Shown in pieces: positions 11,251 to 22,510 of a DNA stretch of 64,000 nucleotides. The position numbers were made by a program, and so were the translations under genes. The stretch's first letter is position 1, and each line of letters begins with the position of its first letter. This stretch comes from Solanum dulcamara (lineage: Eukaryota; Streptophyta; Magnoliopsida; Solanales; Solanaceae): assembly GCF_947179165.1 (NCBI RefSeq), contig NC_077241.1:77711648-77775647 (forward strand), in the 5' to 3' direction. The notes beneath the pieces are model-generated. The model did no database searches. It was not told the origin of the DNA and saw nothing but the letters and a program-made list of their open reading frames with translations.

Positions 11251-14041
11251 ATGGAGTTGGAATTCGACAAGTATTGTGTAGTAGATGGAAGTCCTACAAC
11301 TGTGCTTCCATCTCCACGACACCGTCTAAAAGGTGAAAGTAGAAAAAGCAAAGGAAATTCCAAATGCAGCAAAGAAGTATTGTCTGTAGATGGTGACTTC
11401 ACTGAGATAAGCTTTCATCGTTATCGTAGTGTGTCCTGTAAAGATGCTCCATCAAGGAAATCACATTTGGGAGGAAATGATATACTAAAGAGGGGCTCTG
11501 TCTATCAAAGTTCTAAAGACGTTAGAGGCATCAAGAAAACTGATGCTGTTGAGGAAAGAAGAAAAATTGAGTTCTCTAGGGGCAATGCCTCTGCATTCTC
11601 ATTTGGCATTGTTGATGTTTTGTGTGGTTCAGATGAGGATAATTCTCTTGTAGATAAACAGAGATCCTCTTTCAAACTTATTCCCGAGAGAGATGAACCA
11701 TCAGATAGCTCTCTAGGAAGTTCTTTAAATTCTGATCATAGAGAAAACAGAAGGACTCAAATTCCAATAATACAGTCAGCTCAGGATTCAAACATCATGC
11801 CTCAATCCGTTGCTGATCGTCTATGTGAAGTTAACAGACAAACGGAGAGGGATCCATCTGTGTCTTTATCCAAATCACTCTCTGCAAAGATAGCACTACC
11901 ACATTCGCCTGCTCGGTCAGAAAGTGATAGCTCCAGGACTAGCAGCCAAAAATCCCGTTTCAGCCCTATAAGAAAGATGTTTGATCCATTTGGTAAATCA
12001 AAGTCTCTGAAAAGTCCATTGAGTTATACTTTCGAACCTGGCACGGATATTAAGCATGAGCTTATTAGCGCCAGTAGAGGCAGAACAGTTCATAAATCTC
12101 TATTGCATGATTTCTCAAGCATAGCAGAGCCATTGGAATGTAATTCAAATGTGCAGAGTTTACCGGCTCACTTACACGGCTTGCTCAGGCTGGATAAGAA
12201 AAGTGGATTGCCCTTTTTTGAGTTCTCAGTAAAGTCACCTGAAGATAGTTTTGTCGCGAAGTCATGGAAAGTTGAGAATACCTTGAATTGGGTGTACACA
12301 TTTCATTCCATTCACGACAAAAGGAAGAGAAATGCTACTGGTGGATGGGGATCAAAATATGGCATTATAGAACCGTTGTTGGTTGGGCGGATGCAAGTTT
12401 CCTGTTATTTATGTACAGACATTAAAAACGCTGGAAATTGTGACAACTCAATGGTGACAGAGTTTGTCTTGTATGATACTCCCCATTCAAGAAAAAGAGT
12501 TTCTTTTCAAGAAAGTTGTTCTTCCCCTGATGTCACTATTGCACCCAAGGCCTCAGTTGAAAAGTCATCTGGAGCTAATTGTGAAACCTTAGAGGTTGAA
12601 ATTGCAGCCATTGCTATAGAGATACCATTTGAAAAGAGAGAGAGTTTAAAATTCAGGAGTGGGGATGCAAAGGCTGATCAGCCCCTTCCAAACTTACTGG
12701 ATCTCTCTGTGGTTGAACAAAGAATTGGACATTCTGATTGTGTAAGCCCCGCCAAGGTGAACGTTGTGATCCCTTCTGGACACCATGGTCTTCCAACAAC
12801 TGAAAGTCCCGGTCCTTCCCCCTTGTTGGATAGATGGAGAATGGGTGGAGGTTGTGACTGTGGCGGCTGGGACATGGCATGCCCGCTTCACATATTTGGC
12901 AATCCAAATATTCGTATTGATGAGAACCGTACTCTGGTCGAGCGGCAGCAGCCACTGGAACTCTTCATCCAGGTAATATTCGTACTGTTGCCTAAACATA
13001 TGTCTTCTTGTAGGCATTTACATTGAAGAAAATTTTTTAGACCTTCAGCAATCTTGGTAGACATAATTAGTTGTGTAACTTGACCATTTTTGTGAAAGGT
13101 TATGTTCTAAGAAGTGGGAAGTAACTGCATATAATAGTTAGAGCTCAATTTTCTCATCTTTAGTAACAATGATAACTTATCACAACTATTTCATCATTCA
13201 CTAGTGTTGAAGTTTAGTTCATCATCAATTTCTCATGTTAATAGATTCATATATGATACTACCTCCATTTCAATTTGATTGTCTGGTTTTGACTTGACAC
13301 GGAGTTTAAGAAAGTAAAAAAACTTTTGAATCTTATAGTCTTAAACTAAAGATACGTAGAATGTACAAATGCTGTTTGATCTTGTAGTTTTGAACATGTC
13401 ATGTGGAAAGTTGGAATTAATGAGTTGCTATAAAAAGAAATGTGTTTTCTTTTTGAAACATACTAAAAAGGAAAGTAAGACGAGCAAAGCAATGTTAATT
13501 ATTCTCGTAAACTTGTTTTAAGAAACCGAATCATTGTTTTTTCAAGGTATACAAGCCAACCGATGTTAACTTTGAGAATAATATAAGGATGATCTATCTT
13601 ACTCCTGGACGGGAGAGATGATAGCCAACTGTATCTGCTCGATTAGTACTGATAATGCTTTGTCCCAAAACTGCTTTTTCCTTATTCATGGTTTCAAACT
13701 GTATACAGGGAAGAAAAAATAAAGCTCCAGCATTGACCATGACGCTTAAGGAGGACGGACAGTATTCAGTTGATTTCCATGCTCAGTTATCTGCATTACA
13801 AGCATTCTCTATTTGTGTCTCAATTTTGCATTCTATGGAAACCTCGATTGCCGTGGGACAAGAGAACAATGTAGAATCTTTGCAATCCAACATGTTGAGG
13901 GTGTTTGTTCCGGATGAAAACATTAAAGGTTTGATTAATGCAGTTAGAGAGGAAAAGAAACAGAATGTACACAAGAAAGTGGTGCAAATAGTCCCATCTT
14001 TTGTGCTCAATCCACCATTCTCTCCAATTGGTAGAGTATAG
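11251..14041 (+). CDS. DUF3527 domain protein
   Basis: There are two coding exons, 11251-12972 and 13709-14041, joined in phase 0 at ...LELFIQ|GRKNKAP, giving 684 residues. The N-terminal half is polar, rich in Ser/Lys/Arg, and has short motifs seen in this plant family (SFHRYRSVS; SPIRKMFDPFGKSKS). The C-terminal half is the DUF3527 region: LPAHLHGLLRLD, GLPFFEFSVKSP, the Cys/Gly segment GGGCDCGGWDMACPLHIF near residues 530-548, and ALTMTLKEDGQYSVDFHAQL. No transmembrane segment or signal peptide is evident. The function of the family is unknown to me. The ATG at 11251 is the first in frame after a probable 5' UTR splice acceptor (TTGATAG). The single coding intron contains a Stowaway remnant. 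Confidence 0.92.
13258..13480. mobile_element. Decayed Stowaway-like MITE in DUF3527 intron
   Basis: Starts with CTACCTCCATTTCAATTTG and carries the internal motif GACTTGACACGGAGTTTAAG, as in other Stowaway-like copies in this window (39861, 59086). The right end has decayed, so the boundary is approximate. Confidence 0.55.
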
Positions 14042-14579
14042 TCTTGAATGACTCACTCAACAGGCGTATATCAAGTTCCATACAAAACCTTGTTGCTTTG
14101 TGAACTCGAGATCATCCGGATGCAACTTTTTTGTGCATGAGAGGAACCAAGATGATGAATGGTGCACACAAGGCAGTATCCGCGAGCTTGTCAAAATCTG
14201 ATTTTCAGCTTGATGATCCATGTATTTTTTTCTTCTGGAATAGGGTCAAAATGTTAGAGATGCCACCATACTGTTTATATTGTTAGTTGATAGGGAGGGC
14301 ATAGGAAATCTCAATTCAATTTTTTCAACTATAGAAAATTTCAGATATAAGCATTAGCCTACTTGTAATTTATTTATAATGGCCACAAGTTGCTGAAGGA
14401 AAGAAAGTCATAAGGGAAATTTTGAACACTCTTTGTAGTATGAGTTAGTATAATACTTTTGTTTGAGTTTTTTTTTATGCAAGTATACTATTTGTGGGAA
14501 ATAAATAGCTCTTGGGCCATTTAATGCAATTGCAGCATCTGTGAGAATAGTTTGGTGTAAATCACAATTCGCAATTTTT
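14042..14579. other. 3' UTR and spacer after the DUF3527 gene
   Basis: Transcribed trailer is likely for the first few hundred bases after the stop. No gene, tRNA or repeat is visible before the SINE at 14593. Confidence 0.4.
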
Positions 14580-14592
14580 GTTTGGACTTCAG

Positions 14593-14706
14593 ACAACAAC
14601 ATACCAGGGCTATCCCACAAGTGAGGTTTGGGAGGGTGGTGTGTATGCAACATTACCACCTTAGCCTATCTTGTGAAAAAGACCCTGAGTCAAGTAAAGC
14701 ATCTCG
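14593..14706 (-). mobile_element. TS-type SINE fragment with 13-bp target-site duplication
   Basis: ACAACAACATACC at the left, then CTATCCCACAAGTGAGGTTTGG, in reverse orientation. Exact flanking repeats GTTTGGACTTCAG are at 14580-14592 and 14707-14719. Confidence 0.85.
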
Positions 14707-14999
14707 GTTTGGACTTCAGGCAGTTGTATATTTTTCTTTTCTAATCAAAAGTTTTTAGCTTTTCATGAAATGCACATGATGGCCAGTATGAAACAAAATA
14801 ATTGATTTTCTTGAAAAAGGACTTTCTTTGTCTCTCTGTTGTTGGGAAGGAAAACATAATCCTTACAGTTTTTTTTCCAAGACTTTTGGGTGTGGACAAG
14901 TATTCATTTAGACTTGTATAAAATTGAATAAGTAGACACACTAATTAAAAGACACGTTTATGTATTATGAGTTATGACATTTGACTTGAAAAAGCAATC

Positions 15000-15220
15000 G
15001 GCCAATGGCCTTCGATTATGATCCACAAGTAGAGTATACAAAGTGGGAAAATTGTTTCGATAGACCTTCGGATGACCTCGCGTATATGAAATTCAAATGA
15101 GAAAAACCAAACCTAGAACTTCGGGTGACCTCCTACATAAGAAATTTAAATGAGAAAAAAATATAAGTTCCCAATAGACCTGCGGGTGACCTCTCGTAAA
15201 AGAAATTTAAATGAAAAAAG
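15000..15220. repeat. Three imperfect units next to the tRNA-Asp relic
   Basis: Units with the core CGG(G/A)TGACCTC followed by (A)AAATTCAAATGAGAAAA or AGAAATTTAAATGA recur at about 15070, 15123 and 15184, with a spacing of roughly 55-61 bp. They run directly into the tRNA-Asp-like sequence on their right. Confidence 0.6.
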
Positions 15221-15234
15221 CAAACTAGAAAATA

Positions 15235-15305
15235 CGTCATTGCTGGGATCAAACGCGGGTCACCCGCGTGACAGGCAAAAATACTTACCACTATACTACA
15301 ACGAC
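15235..15305 (-). pseudogene. Degenerate tRNA-Asp (GTC anticodon)
   Basis: On the minus strand the sequence starts GTCGTTGTAGTATAGTGG and continues to a GTC anticodon in CCTGTCACGCGGG. It ends with a T-arm (GTTTGATCC) and a 3' acceptor arm CAATGAC that pairs with GTCGTTG (one G-T). It is 71 nt, one shorter than the usual plant tRNA-Asp. The anticodon stem has three G-T wobbles where C-G pairs are expected and the T-stem is damaged. The changes look like C-to-T decay, so I call it a pseudogene. Confidence 0.75.
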
Positions 15306-15900
15306 CTTGTTGGGAAGAATTGTCAACTGCAAGTATGTGTTTCTTAACACAATTTCTTTAAATTATCAATGCTAAAGCACTTTCATTTGAATGTGTGTAA
15401 AATATTTATGCAAAAATGGAAAAAAATGGTTTTGATTTACACTTTACTTTCTTTTTTTCCTCTTGTTGGGAAGTCCTTGGTTTACTTGATAAATTCCATA
15501 GGCTTCTATTGCCTTTGTTGAGCCGAGTTTCTATTGGAGACAATGTCTCTACTTCTCAAAGTAGGGCTAAAATCTGCGTACACTTTATTCTTTTCAAACT
15601 TCATTTGTGAAATTAAACTGGGTATGATGTTGTTTCTATCGTCATTATTAGAAAAGCATTTGTTAATTGCACGTTTTATCAAAGTTTATGTAATCAACAA
15701 GGAAAGAAGAGACATTTCTTTAAAAAAATTACAAACTCCATTTATGAGATTACACAATTACACTGGGTATGATGTTGTTTCTATCGTCATTGTTGGAAAA
15801 GTATTTGTTAATTGCACTTTTTATCAATGTTTATGGTAACCAACAAGGAAAGAAGAGATATTTCTTTTAAAAAATTACATTATTGCAAACTCACCTAAGT
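15306..15900. repeat. Spacer with a 145-bp tandem duplication
   Basis: A unit starting ACTGGGTATGATGTTGTTTC occurs at 15617 and again at 15762. The copies are diverged (for example ATTATTAGAAAAGCATTTG versus ATTGTTGGAAAAGTATTTG) and both end near GGAAAGAAGAGA(C/T)ATTTC. No gene is seen here. Confidence 0.8.
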
Positions 15901-16195
15901 CAATCAATTAATCAACTAAACCTCAATTCCAGATAAGATGGGGCACCTATATTAATGTTAATATCAAATTTACAATCATACTACAAATCTATCCTCTCCA
16001 ATTTGCCCTCTCATTTTCAAACACTTCAAGAAAATGACCAAGAAATCCCCGAGGGCTAGCTGAACACAGCTCAAAACTCGATGGATAATCGACCTGCATG
16101 TTTCTATTAACACTTAGTTTCCTTCATCATCTGTTTGGTGCTCCAGCGCAAATATTGCTGCAAAGATACACTACCTTGAACTGATGTTTCCTTTG

Positions 16196-19100
16196 TTAGC
16201 TTTGTGAAGGCAACGTCACGCGATCATCTTCCTTGTGTTCATATGGAACCGTTTCTGTTTTAGTCTGCGGGGTATCCAAAGAAAATACCCTCTTGAAGGA
16301 TTCATAAGATGCAAAGAAAAGTGCTCCCTGGGTCATATACATGATCAATCTAGGACTCAAGCCCCTGCCATGAAATCAAGGTTCATTATTACTAGAACAT
16401 ATAAAATGGCTAGCGTAAACAGTGTATGACAATAAATGGTATGCTTTTAGAACACTCTTGGTATACATTCGGCATGACTTGGTGATAGCACAGACAATAA
16501 AGTTACCAATACAGTCAGTCTGGTAGGATATGCGCCGCATCCAACACACTAAATTGCTAGAGTATGTGGCATCATTAAAAATTTATTATGGGGTGGGATG
16601 GGTGAGCGTATCAAATATTTGATATAAGATTGATAATTAAGTATTACCAGAAGGTATCATTCAATTAAATTACTTCAATATGCTATCCAAACATTACCTG
16701 TAGAGACCCTTCAAACCTTCACGTTTTGCAATTTCTTGAAGTGTGCTGAATACACCAAACTGAGTCGTAGATCCAGGAATCTGCACGACCAAGACTTCCT
16801 TAGGAACTTTACAAATCAGTCTCTCATATAGTGTAAAGGGGAAGATGTAAAGTACAGAAGCTGAAGCTTTCTAAAGGCACTCATACCGGTCTAAAATCAG
16901 TGTCTCAAATAGCAAACAATTAAATAGAAAAAAGGGATGTGAAACACAGCAACTGAACACTTTCAGAAGGCTTTAAATTAATCACAGCTTCAAGTAAACT
17001 ATATGACATACTGACATCTAGCATAATTAGAGTGAACAAGAAAGGGAACATATTGGATGAATAACCTGTATCTGTAATCTTGTCTTGACAACATCGAAGG
17101 GAGTTGTGAATAGTGCAGCAGTAGAGCCAGCTAATCCTCCACAGGCAAGCTGGAAGGAGGAGTAAGCAACTGAGAAAAATCTTATTGTTTTGTACCAGAC
17201 AATGAAACCAAGAACATTAAGGTTTCATTGCCTCAACTACAAACTTCAACGACTAAAACGACAGCCTTGACCATCAATTCTTAAAGCCAAGAGTAAAAGT
17301 GAGAATGTAAGTGCCAGAAAATTATCTATCACGAGCTTGATAATGGCAAAGATGGAGAGTAGACAAAGGACTACTCATTAGTAAGAAAACTAACCGTCAT
17401 TAGTGTGTCATTTTGGTTGCGCAGTTGAACTGATGACAACCTCAACTCCTTCAATCTTTCATATGTATAGAACTGCCAGTCAATAAAGTACTTCTAAGAA
17501 ACAGAATATGATTGTACAATAAAAGAGCAATTGAAGGCTAAAAAGAATTATGTCAAACTTGGATAAAAGAGAATATAAAGCAATCAACTTCCTACTCCCG
17601 GATTCTCTCCAAAAGCGCACAGAGACAGATTGCTAAAGTCAAAACTTACCTTAATGATTGAGTGTGGAATATTCCTCCAGAGTACAGCTTTCCATCCAGC
17701 ATATAGCGAAGGCAAACCACCACTTCTTATAATCATAATTAAGGCATTCCTGCGGATGCAAAAATGAGAAAGCAAGATGTTGTCAGTAGGTAATAATAGC
17801 CCTCCCCTCCTTAGTGTACTGAGTTAAAGTAGCAAATGACTATAACAAAACTACAGGATTAAAGCAGACCACATAATCATGGTAGGCAAGAAACATGAGT
17901 TCTTAGCTACATTTCGCCTTATTTTACTACATTATAATTGTGTTTGAGCTATAATGTTAATGCTTTGTGCTTATTACGTGTGTTTTGGTTGTAGGACTTG
18001 TTTATGAGCTTTTGAGCAATTTTGGAGCTAAGATAGATGTCTTGGTACTTTGAAGTCTGAGTAGAGGTCCAAGAGAATTCAAACGGAATCATGTTCGAGG
18101 ATCGAGATGCATGCGAAAGAATAAGTAGATGACAACACTAGAAAATGGCTTGGTGCGCCGTACCTGCCTAGTGTGCTGCTCCAAGAAATTCAGAGGCCTG
18201 GAAAAATGACCTGCCGTGACGCGCCACGCGTAGAGGGCCATGTCGCGTCAGGCATTTTGTTGCCAGATTTAATTCAAGTCATCTTTCAAAGGGTACTTTG
18301 GTCTGCGATCTTTTGTACATGGTATAAATACTCCAAAAATGCAAGTAATAGGGGTATGGACGTTGGGAAGTCAGAGTAAGTGGCTAAGGGTTGAAGACAA
18401 CAGATTTCAATACTTACATCATCATTTCGGTTCAATACGGCAGTTTGGATTGATAGCTGGTTGTAATGAGCTCTAGTTTTCTTTCTTCTTTGACTATATG
18501 CTAGTTTAATTTTGGAGTAGTTCCTTGTAGGGTTTGTGATACATAGGGTGTTTTAGGTTTAATTCACGGATTCGGCTTGCTTAAATTGTTAGATTTTGTT
18601 AATGGAGTTTGAACGATATGCATAATTATTCCTTATTTAGTTTAATCAAAAGAGAAGCTTTATACTGACAATCTATGCTACTAGATTATAATTTGTATAA
18701 CAATTCTTTTCAGTAATTGAAAGAGCTTCTTGAGTCGTTCTTCAAATTAATATAGGAAAATATTCGCGAGAAGTTTTCCTTTTATAAATCAATTGGCTTA
18801 TTCTGGCAAATGTTCTTCAGCATTTAATTAGTTAAGTCTGAAGATATTAAGTTCATTCAAAAGACATATCCTAATATAGTGGACATGCTAGTCAGTCATT
18901 GAATTTGCAAAAAGCAACGAAAACTCAGATAAGAACCTGAAAACAAGTTGATCCTGATTATTTCTTTTGTACTTGTCTAGTCATTAGCCCTTCCTTCTCC
19001 TATCAATTGCTATTTCATAATTCCCAAGTCCATTTAAATCAACACTAGTTAAAAGTACATTTGTTACTCATGGTGTAATACCACATCAATCTACAGTTAC

Positions 19101-21412
19101 TATTTTCCTGAATAATACTTGGTAAAGTTCTTTTGAGGCATTAATTGTACCAATCCCTGTGGAGACGATAATTATTCTATACTATATCTGACCAGAGAAG
19201 AGCTTGAAAATAACGTGTAATTTGCGCTCGTCACATAAAGAAGAAGCATTTATCTTAAGATATCGATAACTCTATTAAGGCAAATCCAATTTTAGACGAT
19301 TTTCTTCAATTCTATCCAGGACAGACCTTAAGGAACATATGAGTATAATATATATTTTAAAAGAACATGAGTTGCAGAGCATGACATACTTAGGCAACAG
19401 ATGCATATTTAAATGTGGACAGGAAGCACTCAAGGCTACGAGCATTCTTATATCATTAAACTGTGGTAAACAGAATCAGACAGATCCAAAAGGTGGTGGA
19501 ATCAGATAGCGGGTTGACTAACGTATCTCAGGAACATAACTTTACCAGCAGTTTTTATAGTGGGAGCCCACTTGCATCTGTTGCTTTATGCGCTCACTAG
19601 GGGTGAAAATGAATGAAGTGGCAATGCTTGCACAACCCCCTGCCAAGCAGTGTGCAAAAGAGTGATATTCCTGTGTAATAAAAATGTGCAACAGTTAGGA
19701 ATACACCAATTTCCTTGTAAAAAGAAGCATACTAATGGAAAATATATCTATGGTAACCACAGCACATAGACCAGTTTCTCCTTTACTAATTTATAGAAAT
19801 TCAAATAACTTGGCAAGCCTAACAGTCTCTTTTCATTTTTTTTCCAATTCCATTCTCGGCTTGCTTGGGTGGTGCGGACAGCAATTTGAGGGGAAGTTTA
19901 ACACAAAAGGGAAAAAAAGAAGACGACAAAACATTCACCTTAGGAAAAAGAGGAAGCAAGGCCCCTTTCACTGATTCGTATGTAAAGGTGTAAAGTGCAG
20001 ATATTGGTGCAGACGAAGCAAGATTGGTAGAAATTCCCCGATAAAGTGCTGTTACTCCTGAGATAAGTTAACGAACAATTTCAAAGGTCAAAACATAGGC
20101 TCTAAGAAAGAGAAGCATCTCATTGCATGCAACGAATTATCATTTTGAAAAATGATGTGCAGCTTCAAATAAATATACCTCTTTCGGAAATAAATGATTT
20201 GCCTATATAATAAAGTGGCTTCTGATCATTGGGACATGACTGAATAACAGTCTTGATTGTGTCAACTGGATGAAGACAAAGGCTGACAAAAATTCCAGCC
20301 ATCGCTCCTGCAAAAGCATGCTCTTGTTTTGCAAGTGCATAACGAGGCTTTTCCTTTTCCACAGAGATCTGTACTTCAGAACTGAACTCTTCCTCCAGTT
20401 CTACTTTTTCATTGATGGTAGAATCATATATGTGATCCTTAGCATTAATTTTGTCATCTACACTAGCAGAACAAGTTGGAGGGACAGAGTACTCTTGGAA
20501 GAATGACTCATTTTCAGAACATGGAATCTCCAGCGTGGTTGACTTTTTGTCATGAAAAACCTCATTATAGTGCCTTAGAGATGAAGTGCCGGTTGACACC
20601 CTGTCGATCTCATCATGCTTTGCGGTCTGGCTTAATAATGAACCAGCTGGTTCTTCCCTGTCAGTCTGGCAATCATTTACTCTATCCACAACTGACCAGC
20701 AACTTAAAGGACTGTTTGTCGTGTCTTCTATGGTACATTCTCTGCTTTCATGGCGTCCAATACTAGCACAATTTAATTGATGCTTAAATTTCAGTAAGGA
20801 TGCTTCATGCATCCAACCATACACAGTCTGTAAATAATTGGCGAAATCTTTTGCTTTCCGAGTTTCTGGATGCATGGTAGATCTGTCATGGAGGAGACTC
20901 TGCAGAGGAGAACTTCCTAAAAGAGGACCAAAGAATGAGACTTTCTGGTTCGCTGTGAGTCGTTCCACATTTGTAAGCAGCAGAGGAGAAGAATCTGTAT
21001 CATTATCCACATTGACAGTTATTGAGTGATCGTGAGTTGAAAAACAAACACCAGAAATTTTATCTGTGGTGGAGTAACCAAATATGCTGTTTTCTTGGTG
21101 ATCGGTGTTATTGCATCTAGAACTTGCTTTAGATAGGATTCTTGCAAGAGGGCGAGCTGCAGAATCCCATATACTTCCAACTGCCGATATGAGCTCACTT
21201 GTGCTCATCATCTCAGAAGATTCAGAGTCTGAATTTTTCGGGTTCTCCTTATTTCCATAAGAAGTAGTGGCATTACTTTCTCGGTCAAAATCAGAGAATT
21301 CAAACAGTGCTCCCTCAAGTAGATTACGCCTGTATCTAATTGAAGGTTTGTCACTTTGGCGTGGTTCACTTCCCCCGGCCATTTTATCACAATGATTTAA
21401 AGTGTTCTTCAA
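16196..21412 (-). CDS. Mitochondrial carrier family (SLC25) protein with long N-terminal extension
   Basis: Eight coding exons on the minus strand: 21412-20179, 20057-19939, 19670-19546, 17749-17650, 17472-17395, 17149-17066, 16780-16698 and 16364-16196 (663 residues). The carrier part starts near residue 366 and has all three family signatures, HPVDTIKT, TPSERIKQQ and TPFDVVKTR, one per repeat, so six membrane helices are expected. The first 365 residues are hydrophilic, rich in Ser, Asp and Glu, with no recognised domain or obvious transit peptide; a plain carrier is about 300 residues. The overall type is nearest S-adenosylmethionine-carrier-like plant members, but the second signature differs from the classic SAM carriers and I do not assign a substrate. 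An in-frame Met 10 codons downstream (MAGGSEP) is an alternative start. A TS SINE sits just upstream of the start, and intron 3 is 1.9 kb. Confidence 0.92.
17920..19245. mobile_element. Possible retroelement remnant in carrier intron 3
   Basis: This block fills most of the intron. It contains a GC-rich patch unlike its surroundings (GACGCGCCACGCGTAGAGGG near 18218), a TATAAATA box at about 18324 and, near 19155, CAATCCCTGTGGAGACGAT, a motif I associate with the ends of plant LTR retroelements. I could not find matching terminal repeats or coding regions, so class and boundaries are uncertain. Confidence 0.3.
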
Positions 21413-21451
21413 TACATAAAATGCTACAAGATTGCCAACTGCAATGTGGAT

Positions 21452-21505
21452 ACAACAACAACAACAATAACAACCCAGTGAAATCCCACAACGTGGGGTC
21501 TGGGG
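21452..21505 (-). mobile_element. TS-type SINE fragment with 18-bp target-site duplication
   Basis: ACAACAACAACAACAATAAC, then CAGTGAAATCCCACAACGTGG. Exact 18-bp repeats GCCAACTGCAATGTGGAT flank it at 21434-21451 and 21506-21523. The body is only 54 bp (strongly 5'-truncated) and lies 40 bp upstream of the carrier start codon, in its 5' UTR or promoter. Confidence 0.88.
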
Positions 21506-22063
21506 GCCAACTGCAATGTGGATGTAACCGCATTATTATGATGTGAAAAGAACTAAGTTATTTGCTCACAAACATCATTGAAACTAAAACGTAAACGAAA
21601 CAAATCGGTGCAAAAAGTAACAAAACCATGTAAACCATCCAGGAAGTTCATTTAAGCGTTGGTGTAAATTAGTCTTTATGCATGTTCCAGCCTAAGATGT
21701 TTTTCACCCGATTATACTAGATACTATAGTTTAAGGATTGGAATCATAAACTGAACATAATGAAATTGGAATACCAATTGCTTAGTAGCTATGAAGTGTG
21801 TTTGATGTTATGTATTACATATTGCAGAAGATCAGTTCATCACAATAAATGCACATCAAAGCTCTAAAATAATAAGAAAAAGTTGCTAGTAGTATATAAG
21901 CACAGTAAATTCCAAAGGAAAAAAGAACTCGTTTTACACAGAATTTCCAAATGTAAAACTTAGCTTATTAGGAGAACAATAAAGAGAGAAGGATTTAAAA
22001 GTGTTTCAAGTGATTCAAATACTCTTACGATCCTGGCATTCTATAGCTCTATGACAGCACAAA

Positions 22064-22495
22064 CAACAACAACAACAACAACAAGCCCAGTATAGTGCCA
22101 CCATGTGAGGTCTGGGGAGGGTAGAGTGTACGCAGACCTAACCCCACCTTGAAAGGTAGGGCGGCTGTTTACGAAAGACCCTCGGTTTAAGAGAGAAGAA
22201 CAAGAGAGGAGAAACAAGGAAAACAAGACATAGGTCAGTAGAGCCAAAAATATCGAAAACAATATAAAAATATGAGAAATGAGAGCGAGAATGTCAGGGT
22301 AGGAAAGACCAGAAAGAAAGGAGCATTAACTACTATAGATAAATAGGATACCCAAAGTAAACTGAACCAACAAATATAAGCAGTAATCAAATGCAGAAAT
22401 CAAATGTTAATAAACAAATGAGCAAAACTACGACTACTATGGAGAAAAGATAAGCCACCTAGCCCACTATCTTAGTCTGAGTCCTCCACAGCCTC
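22064..22495 (-). mobile_element. Long SINE-like element with 15-bp target-site duplication
   Basis: Begins with (CAA)n and the TS-type 3' region in reverse (GTGAGGTCTGGGGAGGGTAG, GTACGCAGACCTAACCCC, AGACCCTCGG), then continues for about 300 further bases to CTTAGTCTGAGTCCTCCACAG. The whole 432-bp block is flanked by exact CTATGACAGCACAAA at 22049-22063 and 22496-22510, so it inserted as one unit. It is a longer SINE variant than the other TS pieces here. Confidence 0.8.
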
Positions 22496-22510
22496 CTATG
22501 ACAGCACAAA

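Noticed and set aside
12653..13017. Several minus-strand open frames
   Set aside because: They overlap the conserved DUF3527 coding exon in other frames and are shadows.
17920..19245. A complete LTR retrotransposon in the carrier intron
   Set aside because: No paired long terminal repeats or polyprotein frames could be seen; kept only as a low-confidence remnant.
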